From assembly GCA_948470475.1 (NCBI GenBank), contig OX419343.1, forward strand, positions 3,948,983-4,012,982: 64,000 nt of DNA. Reading direction: 5' to 3'. Numbering within the stretch: the stretch's first letter is position 1; every line of letters starts with the position of its first letter. Origin of the DNA: Galaxea fascicularis. Taxonomy: Eukaryota > Cnidaria > Anthozoa > Scleractinia > Euphylliidae. The notes under the pieces were generated by a model, which did no database searches, was not told where the DNA came from, and saw only the letters and a program-made list of their open reading frames with translations. Made by a program: the position numbers and the translations under genes. This document shows, in pieces, positions 12,239 to 22,621 of this stretch.

Positions 12239-15200
12239 ATGTCGGCTGGACGAAAAGACATTGATGACATTCGCTGTAGAAAGTGTGGTCTCATACAACC
12301 GTGCCCGTGTGATGCAGCTAAGAGCATACATGAACTGGAGTCCAAAGACGAGGGACTTGATGAGCCAATCATCATTATTAACAACCGCAGACATTCAGTA
12401 CGAAGGCATTCATTTCCAGCACCAGGTAGGGCGTGTTGTACGGGATAATTCCGTTAGCGCATGTATTTGTTTAACTTGTAGGAACAGTTTTCAACGAAGA
12501 TTAATTAGGTACATCATGAAATACACCTCAAGGTACAACTTCAAGTCACTCAATATTACATCATCTATTCAGCAACGTGCTCAAAGACATAAAAATATAA
12601 AAGCCGTCAGGAGCCCATATTTATGGGCTCCTGAAGCCGTATAATATCTTCACAGTATCATCATCATCATCATCATCATCATAATCATCATTATCATCAC
12701 CGTTATTATCATTGATTTATGATTCCATTTACCATTGCCAGGCCTTCATGACAAACGAGAATCGGGGGAGTCTCGGGGACGACCGTCACGTGACCGACAG
12801 TCTACCTTAGAGACCCTAACAAAGCATGCCGATCTGCAATCAAGGCTACCCTCGACGTCAAAGAGTGGGAAAGCGCTATCACTCATCAAAGACATCTTCG
12901 CAGCTAATCCAGACAACAAGATGGCGCTCAAGCTGTTCGGCAATAAAGCCGCTGTGCTTCTCGAGCAGCGGCGACAGGCTCAAAAGGGAAATGGTGTTAT
13001 CCATCCATTCAGCACCTTCCGCTGGTATTGGGATATTCTGCTCATTGCCTTTATTTCTATGCATGTGATTCTCCTTCCAGTGAGTATCGCCTTCCTAAGT
13101 GACGATCTATCGCTTCACTGGCTCATTCTTAACGGAATTTCCGATTTCATTTTCATTGTTGACATTTGTTTGAACTTCAAAACCGGGATTGTAGATCCTA
13201 ACAATCAAGACGAAATCATACTGGACAAAAAAATCATTAGGCGGAAGTACTTGCGAGGCTGGTTTCTCATTGACTTGCTGTCGTCACTTCCGTTTGACTA
13301 CGCCTACTTTATTGCTTCTTCGTCTTCGGCTCAGCAAACGTTGATCAAGGCATCGCGGGCTCTTCGTATTCTCAAACTAGCCAAGTTGTTGAGCCTTCTT
13401 CGACTTCTTAGAGTTTCCAGATTGGTACGATATATTAAACGATTTGAGGAGGTAAGTCCTGGCATCATAAATCAACTGCTTCCTGAGATCCTTTAGTTAA
13501 GGGCCTGTTTACATGGAGATGGGGGATCCCAGGTTGGTGAGGCAACCCGCCTAGCACTGGTCGAAAAATAGCCCGCGTTTACATGCAAACTTACAACCCC
13601 AGGGTCCCGCGGTGAAGTTTCTGGCGCGCTTGCAAATATAACATGAACTCAACCCCGGCTAGGCGGGTTACCCCACCTTGAGTCGGTTACATGACAAAAT
13701 GCGACCCCGGCTGACAGGGTTACCCTATCTGGCAGACCGGGCAACCCGCCTAGGCAGGTTACCCCACCTATCATGTAAACATGATCAAATAAAAATTAGA
13801 GATTACATGGAGAGGCGGGTTGCCTCACCTACCTGGGGTCCCCCACCTTCATGTAAACAGGCCCTAAATCTGTCGTAAGAATGTCGATGAAACACTAGGG
13901 AGGAACAGACAAGTGTACTTTTGTGTTTCCAAGAGAATCGCTTTCATACGTCGCATGCATGAGCTTTAATGTCGTTATTGAAGCTATGCCATTTTTTTTA
14001 ATGCTCCCCACAAAGATCTTTCCTTGCAACCAAAATGCTACTAGAACAACAGAGAAAGGATATCTAGAGGAGCAAGTCACAACCAATAGATGTAGGTGGC
14101 TATTTTTAGACAGTGCAAGAGAAGGGCTTAAAAAGGTGGCCTGCTATTTTAGCGTTGCCGTCCACTTCAATCCTCTAATCGGAAAGTTATTATCAAAGAA
14201 ACAAAAGGGAAAGTTAACTTGGTAATAGGAAGAAATTGGGCTTTTAACCATTTTTTCAACTTCCAGTTTACAAAACAGTATTCCGTGATTAAGATTCTAA
14301 TTCATTGCTCATGTAAGACACTGCTGGAGGGTTGGCGCAGTGAAAGCACTCGCCTCCCACCAATGTGTCCCTGGTTCGATTCCCGGACTCGGCCTCAATA
14401 TGTGGGTTGAGTTTGTTGTTGGATCTCCACTCTGCTCCGAGAAGTTTTTCTCCGGGTACTCTAGTCCGGTTTTCCCCTCTCGAGCTCCTCAAAAACCAAC
14501 ATTTCCAAATTCCAAATCGATCCAGATGCAGGACCTCCCCGAAAACCACTTCGGTTAGTGGAGCTTCCTGGGTAAACATCACGATTTATTTATTTGTTTC
14601 GTCTGTGCTTGTTTTACAGCTGCTTAACATCGCCACGGGACAGCTTCGTATCCTGAAACTGATAGGCTGTATGCTGTTGTTATCTCACTGGAATGGTTGT
14701 GTTCAGTTTCTTGTTCCATATCTGCTTGAATTCCCAGAGAACAGTTGGGTCGTTATCAACATGCTTGAGGTAACGGCAAAAAAATACATTGCATGCTCGG
14801 TGACAAGCAAGGGCCGTTTCTCGAAAGTTCCGAAAACTTTTCGGGCCCGAAAAGCCATTTCTAAAGCTGCCATCCGCTTCTTCTAGAAAGCTGGTCTTAG
14901 TATTACTATGATTTTAAGATACGAAAGGGCAAATTTGCTGCAAAATTTCATGCCTGGAAACGTCTTAGATACGTAGGAAATTAAGGTACCCGAAAATAGT
15001 CAAAATAGGCCCGAAAAGTTTCGGGAGTTTCCAGAAACGCATGCTGGGGTCACTAAACACATAACTGTAAAATGGGCAATTATCTTAGTTTTCACTGCAG
15101 TCCCTGTGTAAAGGTGCTGAATTTTACTGATCAATCTCAAAGAAACAACATTTGCGTGTTTGAGTTGTATTATTGGGAAATGACAGCAGCCGTAATGTTG

Positions 15201-18200
15201 GAAAGATAGGGGGATTTCAAATGGAGAGAGTGAAAATGTGTAAACTATATGATCTTACCAATTGAAACAAATTGGGATATTGGCTTATGTTTAACGCTTT
15301 CCTCTGAAATACCTATCAAAATTGGATTCAGATTGCTTTAGAAGTTTGGTTTGTCTTAGACCTTGTCAAATCAAGAAGAAAAGCTCACAAACGCGCTCTA
15401 AGTGAGCAGCTTAATAGCAACTGTCCTTGTACGCGATTTTGTATCTACAAATTCTTACCAGACCACCCGGTTGTCTACATGTGCAGTTCTATCTTTTAGA
15501 AATCTGTCAACAACAACAACAACAACGACAACAGCTAAATCGGACAGGCGCAAATTATTGACGCACTTTTTAATTGAGCTTTTGTGTAGTAACACACATT
15601 TTGCTATCTTCTAGGACAAGCCTCCCGCGGAACAGTATAGCTGGGCTCTGTTTAATGCCATGTCACACATGCTGTGTATTGGATACGGGCGATACCCGCC
15701 CCAGGCCCTGACGGAACTCTGGCTAACTCTGTGCAGTATGACCATTGGCGCGACTTTCTACGCTGTGTTTATTGGCATCATGTCCGGTTTGATCATGTCT
15801 ATTGATTCATCAGGCCGGCTTTACAACGAGAAGGTAACCTAGCAACAAGACACTTGTCGTCATGTTTTGGACTTAAACGAGTGAGGTGTTTGTAACTATG
15901 GTGTCTAGTCCAGTCCATACTCTTATACTCGACTAACGTAGATTTTACCAGTGCAACGCTTTACAATCAAACATGATTGAAACGATAAAGCGTAGACAAC
16001 ATAGAGGGAATGCAGGCTGGTCGAAAAGAAAGAAAATCCAAGAATGGCAACAAAGTGTTTCTAACTGCCCAGGCAAACCTTCGCAGAGCCTTACGCGTTG
16101 GCTGCATTACAAAAAAAAAAAAAATGAAAAACAAAATGAAATGAATTAAATGATCTTCTCGGCACTCATGTAAAGCAGTTTTTCAGAACAATGGACCTTT
16201 TTACCGATATGGCAGCCATCTTGAATTCCGAGGAAATTATGGGGTACCCAGGGGGCAGATGAGAAATAATTATAAAGAATACTATTTGTTTTGGAAATAT
16301 GAGAGACAAGCAGTAAAAATTTATCCTGAAAGCTGTGTATACGATACATTTTGCAGCGATTGCCCCCTCGGCAGCCCATAATTTCTCGGTCAAAACAATA
16401 GAATTCAAGATGGCCGCCGTATCGGTAAAAAGGTCTATTAGAATCATTCAGTTTACTCTAACCAATCAGAGCAGACGCAAACAACGCAATGAGCCTATCA
16501 GAATTCGAAGAAATTGTAGGCGTAACCAGCGTAAAGCGCGGGAAAAGTGGCCATTGGTTTTGGTGTTCCTTCTCTTAAGTTGAGAAAGAGGCACGAGTTT
16601 CAATTGAAAACCGCCCCATTAGTTCAGATGAAGTACTGAACAGTATCATGGTTACTCACGGCAATTTAAATTTCATTGTGCATTGGCTGTACTGAATAAA
16701 TAAAGTTTCAAAATCCTTATACAGCTGGAAGTTGACCTTGTCTAAATACGTCAATCTTTCATTCTAGCTACTCCATAACCTTCACGATTTATTTGTTAAA
16801 GTGATCTCACCCTTATCAATTTCATTCATTTTTCATTCTATAACCATCTTGGCCAAGAATATAAGCTATTGACTGGATCTATTATTTTTGTAGCTGAGTC
16901 AAGTGAAGGAATATATGCGTTATCGGAAGCTTCCACTGCGTCTGCGCTTGAAAGTGGAAGAATATTACGAGCACCGCTTCCATCACAAATTGTTTGACGA
17001 GAATGTCATACTCAACGAGCTCTCCAAAGCTCTCAGTGAAGTACGTAATGTGGTCAGTCGTTTAAATTCTTATTGTTACAATAAATTGACTTTACTCAGC
17101 AGGTTTATTTTGTGCTACGTATTTATGAACGCACACGACACGAAGGGTCCATGACCGGCGAATGATGTGGATAAATAATTAAAAACGTAGGCAAAGGAGC
17201 CTCATATATGCAGCTTTGCTCACAGTACAAAGGATATGATTGACCAAGACAGTAGCAATCTATTAAGAACAAAAGTCATACCAAACAGTTATGTAATTAA
17301 AAATCAAATGAAGAATGATCGTCACAGTTGTGATCGCAATTTTTACAATTGCGTAAAGAAGCCTGAAAAAAATTCAGGACTTCAACGGGGATTGAACCCG
17401 TGACCTCGCGATTCCGATGCGATGCTCTGCCAACTGAGCTATGAAGCCACTGACGTTGAGAGCTGGTCAATTTTGATCAATGATTTCTTTCATATGCATT
17501 ATTCAGTTTTGTAATTGTTCTAAGCAACGCAACGTTTCAATTCCAGGAAATCGTGGTGCATAACGTGAGTCCGTTACTTCAAATGGTGCCCTTCTTCTGC
17601 AACGCCAGCCGTGAGTTCCTGACCGACGTTGTTAGCAAGCTCAAATTTAGATAGATAGATAGATAGATAGATAGTTTATTCACCTTAAAAACTTGCAGCC
17701 AAAAGCTGAATTGCGGTAAGGCTTACAAATACAAAATTTACAACTTATACTACATAAAAATTATTAAAGAATCACACATTAAAAGCATGCGTCAAATTCC
17801 TATATACAGTAAGAAACAAATTTATATCTAGTTCTCAGCTACTATGAACAAAACTTAAAAGAAAACTATTCTTGCATCTTTCAGTCTTACATTTCGGACG
17901 AATAAATGATCTTTTTTCTCTCAGATAGTAGCTTGGTTGGTATCTACTTGGAAGTAGTTTATGAAGACTGTGAGATTGATTTGCACATATTTCATCGAAC
18001 AACTTTGCTGCAATTGACTCTCTTCTATCATACAGTGTTGGAAGTCCAGACAGCTCTAGAGCCTTAGCATACGATAGTTCGGGGTAAATAATCTTCATAG
18101 CGCGTTTTTGAAGTCTTTCTAGGTCTTCGCTCAGATAACTTGGTAGAGCGCGATGAAAAACTGGGCTGCCGTACTCCAGAATAGAGCGAATACATGTAAT

Positions 18201-21066
18201 GTAAAATAAAAGAAGCTCTCTTGTGGCTACATGCGATTTCTTAAGCTGTCTAAGAAAATATAATCTTGTTGAAGCTTTCCTAACTAGCTCTGACACATGG
18301 ACATTCCATTTTAAATCACTGCTTATATTGAGTCCTAATAATTTCACACTGTTCACAGTCTCTAGGGTCTGACGGTTCACCCAAATAGGGTCAAACTCTG
18401 GTTCGTTTTTTGCAAAGCTAATCCTAAGCTCTTTGCATTTTCTTTCGTTTAACTGAAAACCGTCATTCCTTGCTTGAATAGCAAGATCATCTACCATTTG
18501 CTGAATACAGCTCTTTTGCCCTTTAGTTATTACCTCAGAGATTGTGGTATCATCCACATATTTCCACATCTCTGCCTCTCCTGCTTTCAAATCATTAATC
18601 ATTATTAAGAATAACCACGGCCCAAGCTTTGTCCCCTGTGGAACACCGGCCGGAATGTAACGCCATTCGGAGAAACAGTCTTGTGCAAGTTTAACTCTCT
18701 GTCTCCTATCCGATAAAAAGTCAACAATCCAGCATAATATGGGGTTCGGAATATCGTAATCTGAAAGTTTGCGCACTAAGATATTATGGTCAATAAGATC
18801 GAACGCCTTACGGAAATCAAATAAAACCGCTCTAATCGCGGCCGAGTTCCCATCAGAGTTGACGTGCCAGTTATGGATCATGCTGACAAGGGCGTGCGTA
18901 GTGCATGATTTAGGTATTGTCCCATATTGCCTTTTGTCGATTTTTTTAAGCACGGCGGGCATCACAAAGTCACGAACAACATAATCTTCTGCAAACTTTG
19001 AAAGAATAGGCGTGAGGGAGATAGGGCGAAGGTGCTTGTTGATGTCTTGGATAGGTCTTTGTTTGGGGACAGGGACAATATCTGCCTCTTTCCAAGATAA
19101 GGGCAACCGGCCTTCGCGGAAGGAAGAATTCATGATATCCATGATGGGTGGCGCCAAAAGATCTGCATTCTCCTTTAGAAGCCATCCGGGAATACCGTCC
19201 GGTCCTTGTGCCTTGGCAGGATTAATAGAGCATAACTTTCTAAAGATAGAAAACTCTGATAGCGGTGGAAAATCATCATTCATTGATCTGCTCGAAGACA
19301 CAAAGGCGTCCCCTCTAAATGGATTGTGGGTAAGCGGTACAAAGACCTCCATTGGGGCTAAGAAAGTTGTGTTAATGTGATTTGCAAGATCATCTGCTGA
19401 TAGACCACGAGCACCTTCTAAGTGATGAACGGACTTTAAAATATTATCACGTGACCCAGAGGGCCCTTCCATTCCACTGAGTCTCTTGATTTCGCCCCAC
19501 CACTTAGCTGGGGAACACCCCTTTAGGTGTTGCACTTTACATTCGTAGTACTTCGCGCGGCATCTTTTGCGTTCTCGGTTAACAAGGTTTCTCAGGTGGT
19601 TAAACTCCGCTCGGTCTCCTCGGCCTAGGGCCTTTTGTCGCTTTCGAATCAAGTTCTTAAGAGTGGAATTTATCCAAGGTGGTTCTGTTCGATGAACAAT
19701 TTTAGGCTTCATCGGCACAACGAAATCAAGGCCAGTTTTGATGATCTTTTGTAACATCGACACCTTTTCTTCGCAAGTTGTCATAGCTCTGATCACCGCA
19801 GTAACATCGACTTCATTGAGATACGTTCGCATTGCAAGACGATTACTTGGTCGTAGGTCCCTTGAAATAACAGTTTGTATTGATTGCGATGTCTTAGCCC
19901 TTTGCTTTGGCTGTACTTCAACTGAGCTATGATCTGAAAGACCGAAAGCGGGGCGTTCAACCGGAGTGTCGTAGTAATCCTGAAGGTTGGTAAGAATTTT
20001 ATCGAGAGTGTTTTGCCCACGAGTAGGGAAATGTACAATCTGCTTCAGGTTGAAGTTTGATTTGAGCCTTGCGTCGTTCAGATGGTTGAAGTCGCCGAGT
20101 ACCAACAGACCGCAATTTGGGTATTTAGACTCCAAATCCATTAAACATTTAGTTTGAAGTGTATTTAACCGGTGAATACATTTGCAAGACTGGTCGCAAG
20201 GGAGATAAGATGTACTTTATTCAAAAGGGAATCGTCGACGTGCTCACAAAAGATGGCATTTTGGCTACCAGTCTTGGTGATGGATCTCACTTTGGTGGTG
20301 AGGCTGGAATTCAACTCATTGTTAAATATAAGTTTCTTCCCAATATTTCGATCAATCGCGATCGAGATTGGTGATTAATCGATCAATCGGTTATCAACAG
20401 GTTGTTGACCCAGCTTAGTAAACTACCGAGAGTGTTACTTTGCATGTGGGAATCTCATGTGTTACTGACTTGACTTATTTGCTCACTTTTCTCCAGAAAT
20501 CTGTCTCCTAACGAAGGAAGCACGCAGAGTGGCCTCGGTCCGAGCCGCGACTATCTGTAACCTGTACTCGTTGTCCTCACCCCATTTTCATGAGGTACTT
20601 TTGGAGTATCCTGACATGAAGGTCATGCTGGAAGAGGTCGCAAAAGAGAGGCTCTCTCGGATAGGACTAGAACCAAACCTGTTGGAGCCTTTGTTAAAGA
20701 GTGGTATTTTGGCTGAGAGGTGTGTAATATCAGAGTATGTATAAGACTCTTTCGCCAGTGAATAACCGCCTGGACACCAACAGGTGATAGGGGATGTTGA
20801 AGACTCAGGGACTAGGGAGACTCAAACGTCTTTACAAAGTCTTAATTAAAATTGTAGAAGCACCGCTCAGGCAGTACCTCATTGCACTTCGCAGTATTTA
20901 GTTAACACTTTAACTTCCAAGATCTGACTATTAATTCTTTTTTCTAGCTACTATACAGTTCCTTGTACCTTAGTTAAGAGAATTTGGGTTCATAACAAGA
21001 TAACATTTTCTGGCTGATAAACTTGTGTATTCTCATCACCTGTCTGCTGGATAATGTATTGATATT

Positions 21067-21131
<65 letters not shown>

Positions 21132-22185
21132 TTATCGTAAATTAGATTTTATGTATATACTTAACTAGCTATAGGGTTGTTAGCCTTAGGGCCGCCTGGG
21201 TTACGTTCGACGCCCCAGGCTGGCTGGATAGGGATCCATATGGCATCCATACGTTTTCACTGTCAATAATAATAATAATAATAATTGGAACTTATATAGC
21301 GCATTTTTCATGCTAAACATGATCAAATGCGCTTTACAATGTATTTATTCAAATCTTTACCATTCTAAATTATTTACAATTCTCAAGTCAAATGAAAACA
21401 AATGTTGGTTTTTGGAGAGAGGGGAAAGAAAACCGGAGTACCCGGAGAAAAACCTCTCGGAGCAGAGTAGAGAACCAACAAACTCAACCCACTTATGACG
21501 CCGAGTCCGGGAATTGAACTCGGGACACATTGGTGGAAGGCGTGCGCTCTCACCACTGTGTCAACCCTACTCCCCTGCTTCCTTCTGTAGGAGTGTATTT
21601 TGAGGAGAAGGTATATACTAATCACTTCTGGGAGTTAAAGTGTTACAATCTGAGTCCAGTTTCTGATGATCTGGAATTAAGATTATCTAACGAACTACAC
21701 TTCAATCGTCAAAACGGGTGACTTAAAAGGCATCTCGGTCAGTTTGAACCTTGCTGTTTTAAAAGAATTTACACGTAGAAATCTACAAGCTTTTATCATT
21801 CGACTCGGTTGCTTCCTTCTGTAGGAGTGTATTTCAACAAGATGATGACAAGGCTGGTACATCCGTCAAGGAAAACGATCCCCAAACTAGCAAGAGTGAC
21901 GTGAAACAGAAGCCTCCGCGCTTGCTGTCTCCACTCAAAGAACCTTCAATAGCCACTGCACCACAGGCAACCCAATCGGTAGACCAGGCTCCTCAAGAAG
22001 GTAGCCCAGTCCCGAAAAAAAAGAGCAAGGCTGCTCCTTTCTTAACCAAAGCATTTTTTAACACCGTTGCTCCAGGGTTAGCGTCATTTGCGCAGACTCA
22101 GAAATCTGAGCTCGATATTGTTGTGGAGGAAGACGACGACGAAGAAGAAGACCCGGATGTGATTGCAATAATGGCCGACTTTTAA
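12239..22185 (+). CDS. HCN: HCN-type hyperpolarisation-activated cyclic nucleotide-gated channel; coding exon 6 broken by a retrotransposon
   Basis: Voltage-gated cation channel of the plasma membrane that carries Ih-type current. Exons: 12239-12425, 12742-13451, 14620-14769, 15615-15833, 16894-17040, 17547-17648 plus 20156-20297 (one exon split by an insertion), 20497-20719, 21825-22185. Without the insertion the frame runs for 746 residues. Seen: [12 protein letters not shown] before S1 (~159), S4 with regularly spaced R/K (~264-296), pore filter CIGYG (370-374), C-linker, and a cyclic-nucleotide-binding domain with [17 protein letters not shown] (~551-566). The N-terminus is short with a Cys cluster ([12 protein letters not shown]); the C-terminus ends in an acidic [11 protein letters not shown] tail. 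In the sequence as given, the frame meets TAG at 17652-17654, just inside the insertion, which would remove the binding domain. Confidence 0.93.
12655..12705 (+). repeat. (ATC)n microsatellite
   Basis: A run of atc/tca trinucleotides just upstream of HCN exon 2, within the first HCN intron. Confidence 0.85.
13501..13864. mobile_element. MITE with TAA target duplication, PIF/Harbinger-like
   Basis: The ends read gggcctgtttacatg and catgtaaacaggccc, flanked on both sides by TAA (13498-13500 and 13865-13867). The inside has repeated cgggttaccccacct / aggcgggttgcc motifs in both orientations and no ORF. A 3-bp TWA duplication is the habit of PIF/Harbinger elements; that assignment is inferred. 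It begins 50 bp after the HCN exon 2 donor. Confidence 0.8.
14326..14576 (+). mobile_element. tRNA-derived SINE, family 4
   Basis: Head ggttggcgcagtgaaagcac ... ctggttcgattcccgg is tRNA-like; the body contains gctccgagaagtttttctccggg and caaaaaccaaca. Antisense relatives are at 21385-21580 and 53684-53822. It ends about 45 bp before the acceptor of HCN exon 3. Confidence 0.75.
14809..15043. repeat. Dispersed MITE-like repeat B, copy 1 (TTTCGGG ends)
   Basis: The ends carry gggccgtttctcgaaag and gtttccagaaacgc with internal aaaacttttcgggcccg / cccgaaaagtttcggg inverted blocks. A close copy lies at 39470-39700 and a decayed one at 61990-62150. Confidence 0.7.
16191..16438. mobile_element. MITE with ~36-bp TIRs in an HCN intron
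   Basis: The left end (tggacctttttaccgatatg, continuing gcagccatcttgaattc) and right end (gaattcaagatggccgccgt, continuing atcggtaaaaaggtcta) are near-perfect reverse complements. No ORF. A degraded relative of the agagcggttttcaa family follows at about 16440-16616, with ccaatcagag, gcgcgggaaaa and ttgaaaaccgc. Confidence 0.7.
17301..17462 (-). mobile_element. tRNA-derived SINE, family 3 (antisense)
   Basis: Read on the minus strand it starts ggcttcatagctcagttgg and has cgggttcaatccccg, with a pairable acceptor stem (ggcttca / tgaagtc). It then has gaattttttcaggcttc and a body ending in catttgattttta. The anticodon position reads GGA here. Copies are at 27834-27950, 32355-32518 and 32528-32690. 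Confidence 0.75.
17649..20152 (-). mobile_element. 5'-truncated CR1/L2-like non-LTR retrotransposon inserted in HCN exon 6
   Basis: Antisense insertion. Its 3' end (left side on +) is a tetranucleotide tail, gatagatagatag on the + strand, preceded by gtgaataaa when read on the element strand. That is the microsatellite-like tail typical of CR1/L2-type elements. The 5' end stops within the endonuclease domain, as expected from incomplete target-primed reverse transcription. It is flanked by TTT on both sides (17646-17648 and 20153-20155), a minimal target duplication. HCN coding sequence resumes in frame directly after it. Confidence 0.92.
17835..20141 (-). CDS. Endonuclease (partial) plus reverse transcriptase of the CR1/L2-like element
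   Basis: An open frame of 768 codons with no stop. The N-terminus keeps only the end of an apurinic-type endonuclease ([12 protein letters not shown] and [10 protein letters not shown]). A linker rich in basic residues follows, then reverse transcriptase motifs: [12 protein letters not shown] (motif A), [20 protein letters not shown] (motif B) and KYVDDTT (catalytic YVDD, motif C), and a C-terminal region ending shortly after [10 protein letters not shown]. The frame stays open upstream of the first Met to the truncation point, so this Met is not the true start. The unbroken frame suggests a recent insertion. It probably cannot mobilise itself because the endonuclease is incomplete. Confidence 0.93.
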   Translation of the reverse strand: MDLESKYPNCGLLVLGDFNHLNDARLKSNFNLKQIVHFPTRGQNTLDKILTNLQDYYDTPVERPAFGLSDHSSVEVQPKQRAKTSQSIQTVISRDLRPSNRLAMRTYLNEVDVTAVIRAMTTCEEKVSMLQKIIKTGLDFVVPMKPKIVHRTEPPWINSTLKNLIRKRQKALGRGDRAEFNHLRNLVNRERKRCRAKYYECKVQHLKGCSPAKWWGEIKRLSGMEGPSGSRDNILKSVHHLEGARGLSADDLANHINTTFLAPMEVFVPLTHNPFRGDAFVSSSRSMNDDFPPLSEFSIFRKLCSINPAKAQGPDGIPGWLLKENADLLAPPIMDIMNSSFREGRLPLSWKEADIVPVPKQRPIQDINKHLRPISLTPILSKFAEDYVVRDFVMPAVLKKIDKRQYGTIPKSCTTHALVSMIHNWHVNSDGNSAAIRAVLFDFRKAFDLIDHNILVRKLSDYDIPNPILCWIVDFLSDRRQRVKLAQDCFSEWRYIPAGVPQGTKLGPWLFLIMINDLKAGEAEMWKYVDDTTISEVITKGQKSCIQQMVDDLAIQARNDGFQLNERKCKELRISFAKNEPEFDPIWVNRQTLETVNSVKLLGLNISSDLKWNVHVSELVRKASTRLYFLRQLKKSHVATRELLLFYITCIRSILEYGSPVFHRALPSYLSEDLERLQKRAMKIIYPELSYAKALELSGLPTLYDRRESIAAKLFDEICANQSHSLHKLLPSRYQPSYYLREKRSFIRPKCKTERCKNSFLLSFVHSS
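20156..20297 (+). other. Second half of HCN exon 6 (start of cyclic-nucleotide-binding domain)
   Basis: Encodes [20 protein letters not shown] and [21 protein letters not shown], equivalent to the first beta strands of the HCN cyclic-nucleotide-binding domain. The first half (17547-17648) ends ...VVSKLKF. Joining the two leaves a 244-nt exon in phase with its neighbours. The donor is gtgagg at 20298. Confidence 0.9.
21069..21130 (+). repeat. (AAT)n microsatellite
   Basis: About 20 uninterrupted ata/aat triplets in the last HCN intron; a shorter run of the same unit occurs near 21265-21283. Confidence 0.9.
21385..21580 (-). mobile_element. tRNA-derived SINE, family 4 (antisense)
   Basis: Reverse complement of the family seen at 14326-14576: aaatgttggtttttggag, ggagaaaaacctctcggagc and a tRNA-like gggaattgaactcggg. 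It abuts the duplicated HCN splice acceptor. Confidence 0.75.
21576..21600 (+). repeat. 25-bp direct copy of the HCN exon 8 acceptor
   Basis: Identical over 25 nt to 21810-21834, which contains the acceptor and first bases of the last HCN exon. Splicing to this upstream copy would add R-S-V-F and then hit TGA at 21601-21603. Confidence 0.85.
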
Positions 22186-22615
22186 GAGCCCGATGCCACT
22201 TACTGGAAACTTGTTTCCAATTCCCCTCCATTATCGTGTTTAAGACCATTAAAATTTTGCATCTGTTTACATTTTAGCACCGGTCTGGACCTTTGAGAAT
22301 GTAATTTGTTCAGCTTTATTTGCTAGTAGAATTTGTGGATTAACTGGACCAGGAGGCCAGTACACTTTTCGTTTGCGCTAGCCAGTTACGCGATTTTTGT
22401 AATTATCATCTCCATTAAAAGAGAAAAGCGCATTCGAGATGAAAGGAACTGAATCTTTCGTCTCTTTTTTTTGTTTGTTTCCAACATATCTATGAGATTT
22501 TTGTCGATGAAGTACACTTCATTGATTGTGTTTAAATCTTGCCTACAAACCGAAAATTGATAACAACCCGGTTTGTTTCGACAAACACATTTTTTAAACT
22601 GTAAAAGCATTATTT

Positions 22616-22621
22616 AATAAA
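22616..22621 (+). terminator. Poly(A) signal candidate of HCN
   Basis: AATAAA about 430 nt after the HCN stop codon, followed by a T/G-rich segment. Confidence 0.55.

Noticed and set aside
17646..20155. The retrotransposon lying in a normal HCN intron
   Set aside because: No standard donor or acceptor is found exactly at the break, the flanks join in frame without loss, and the flanking TTT fits a target duplication. The weak gttagc/tttag pair is listed as a separate hypothesis.
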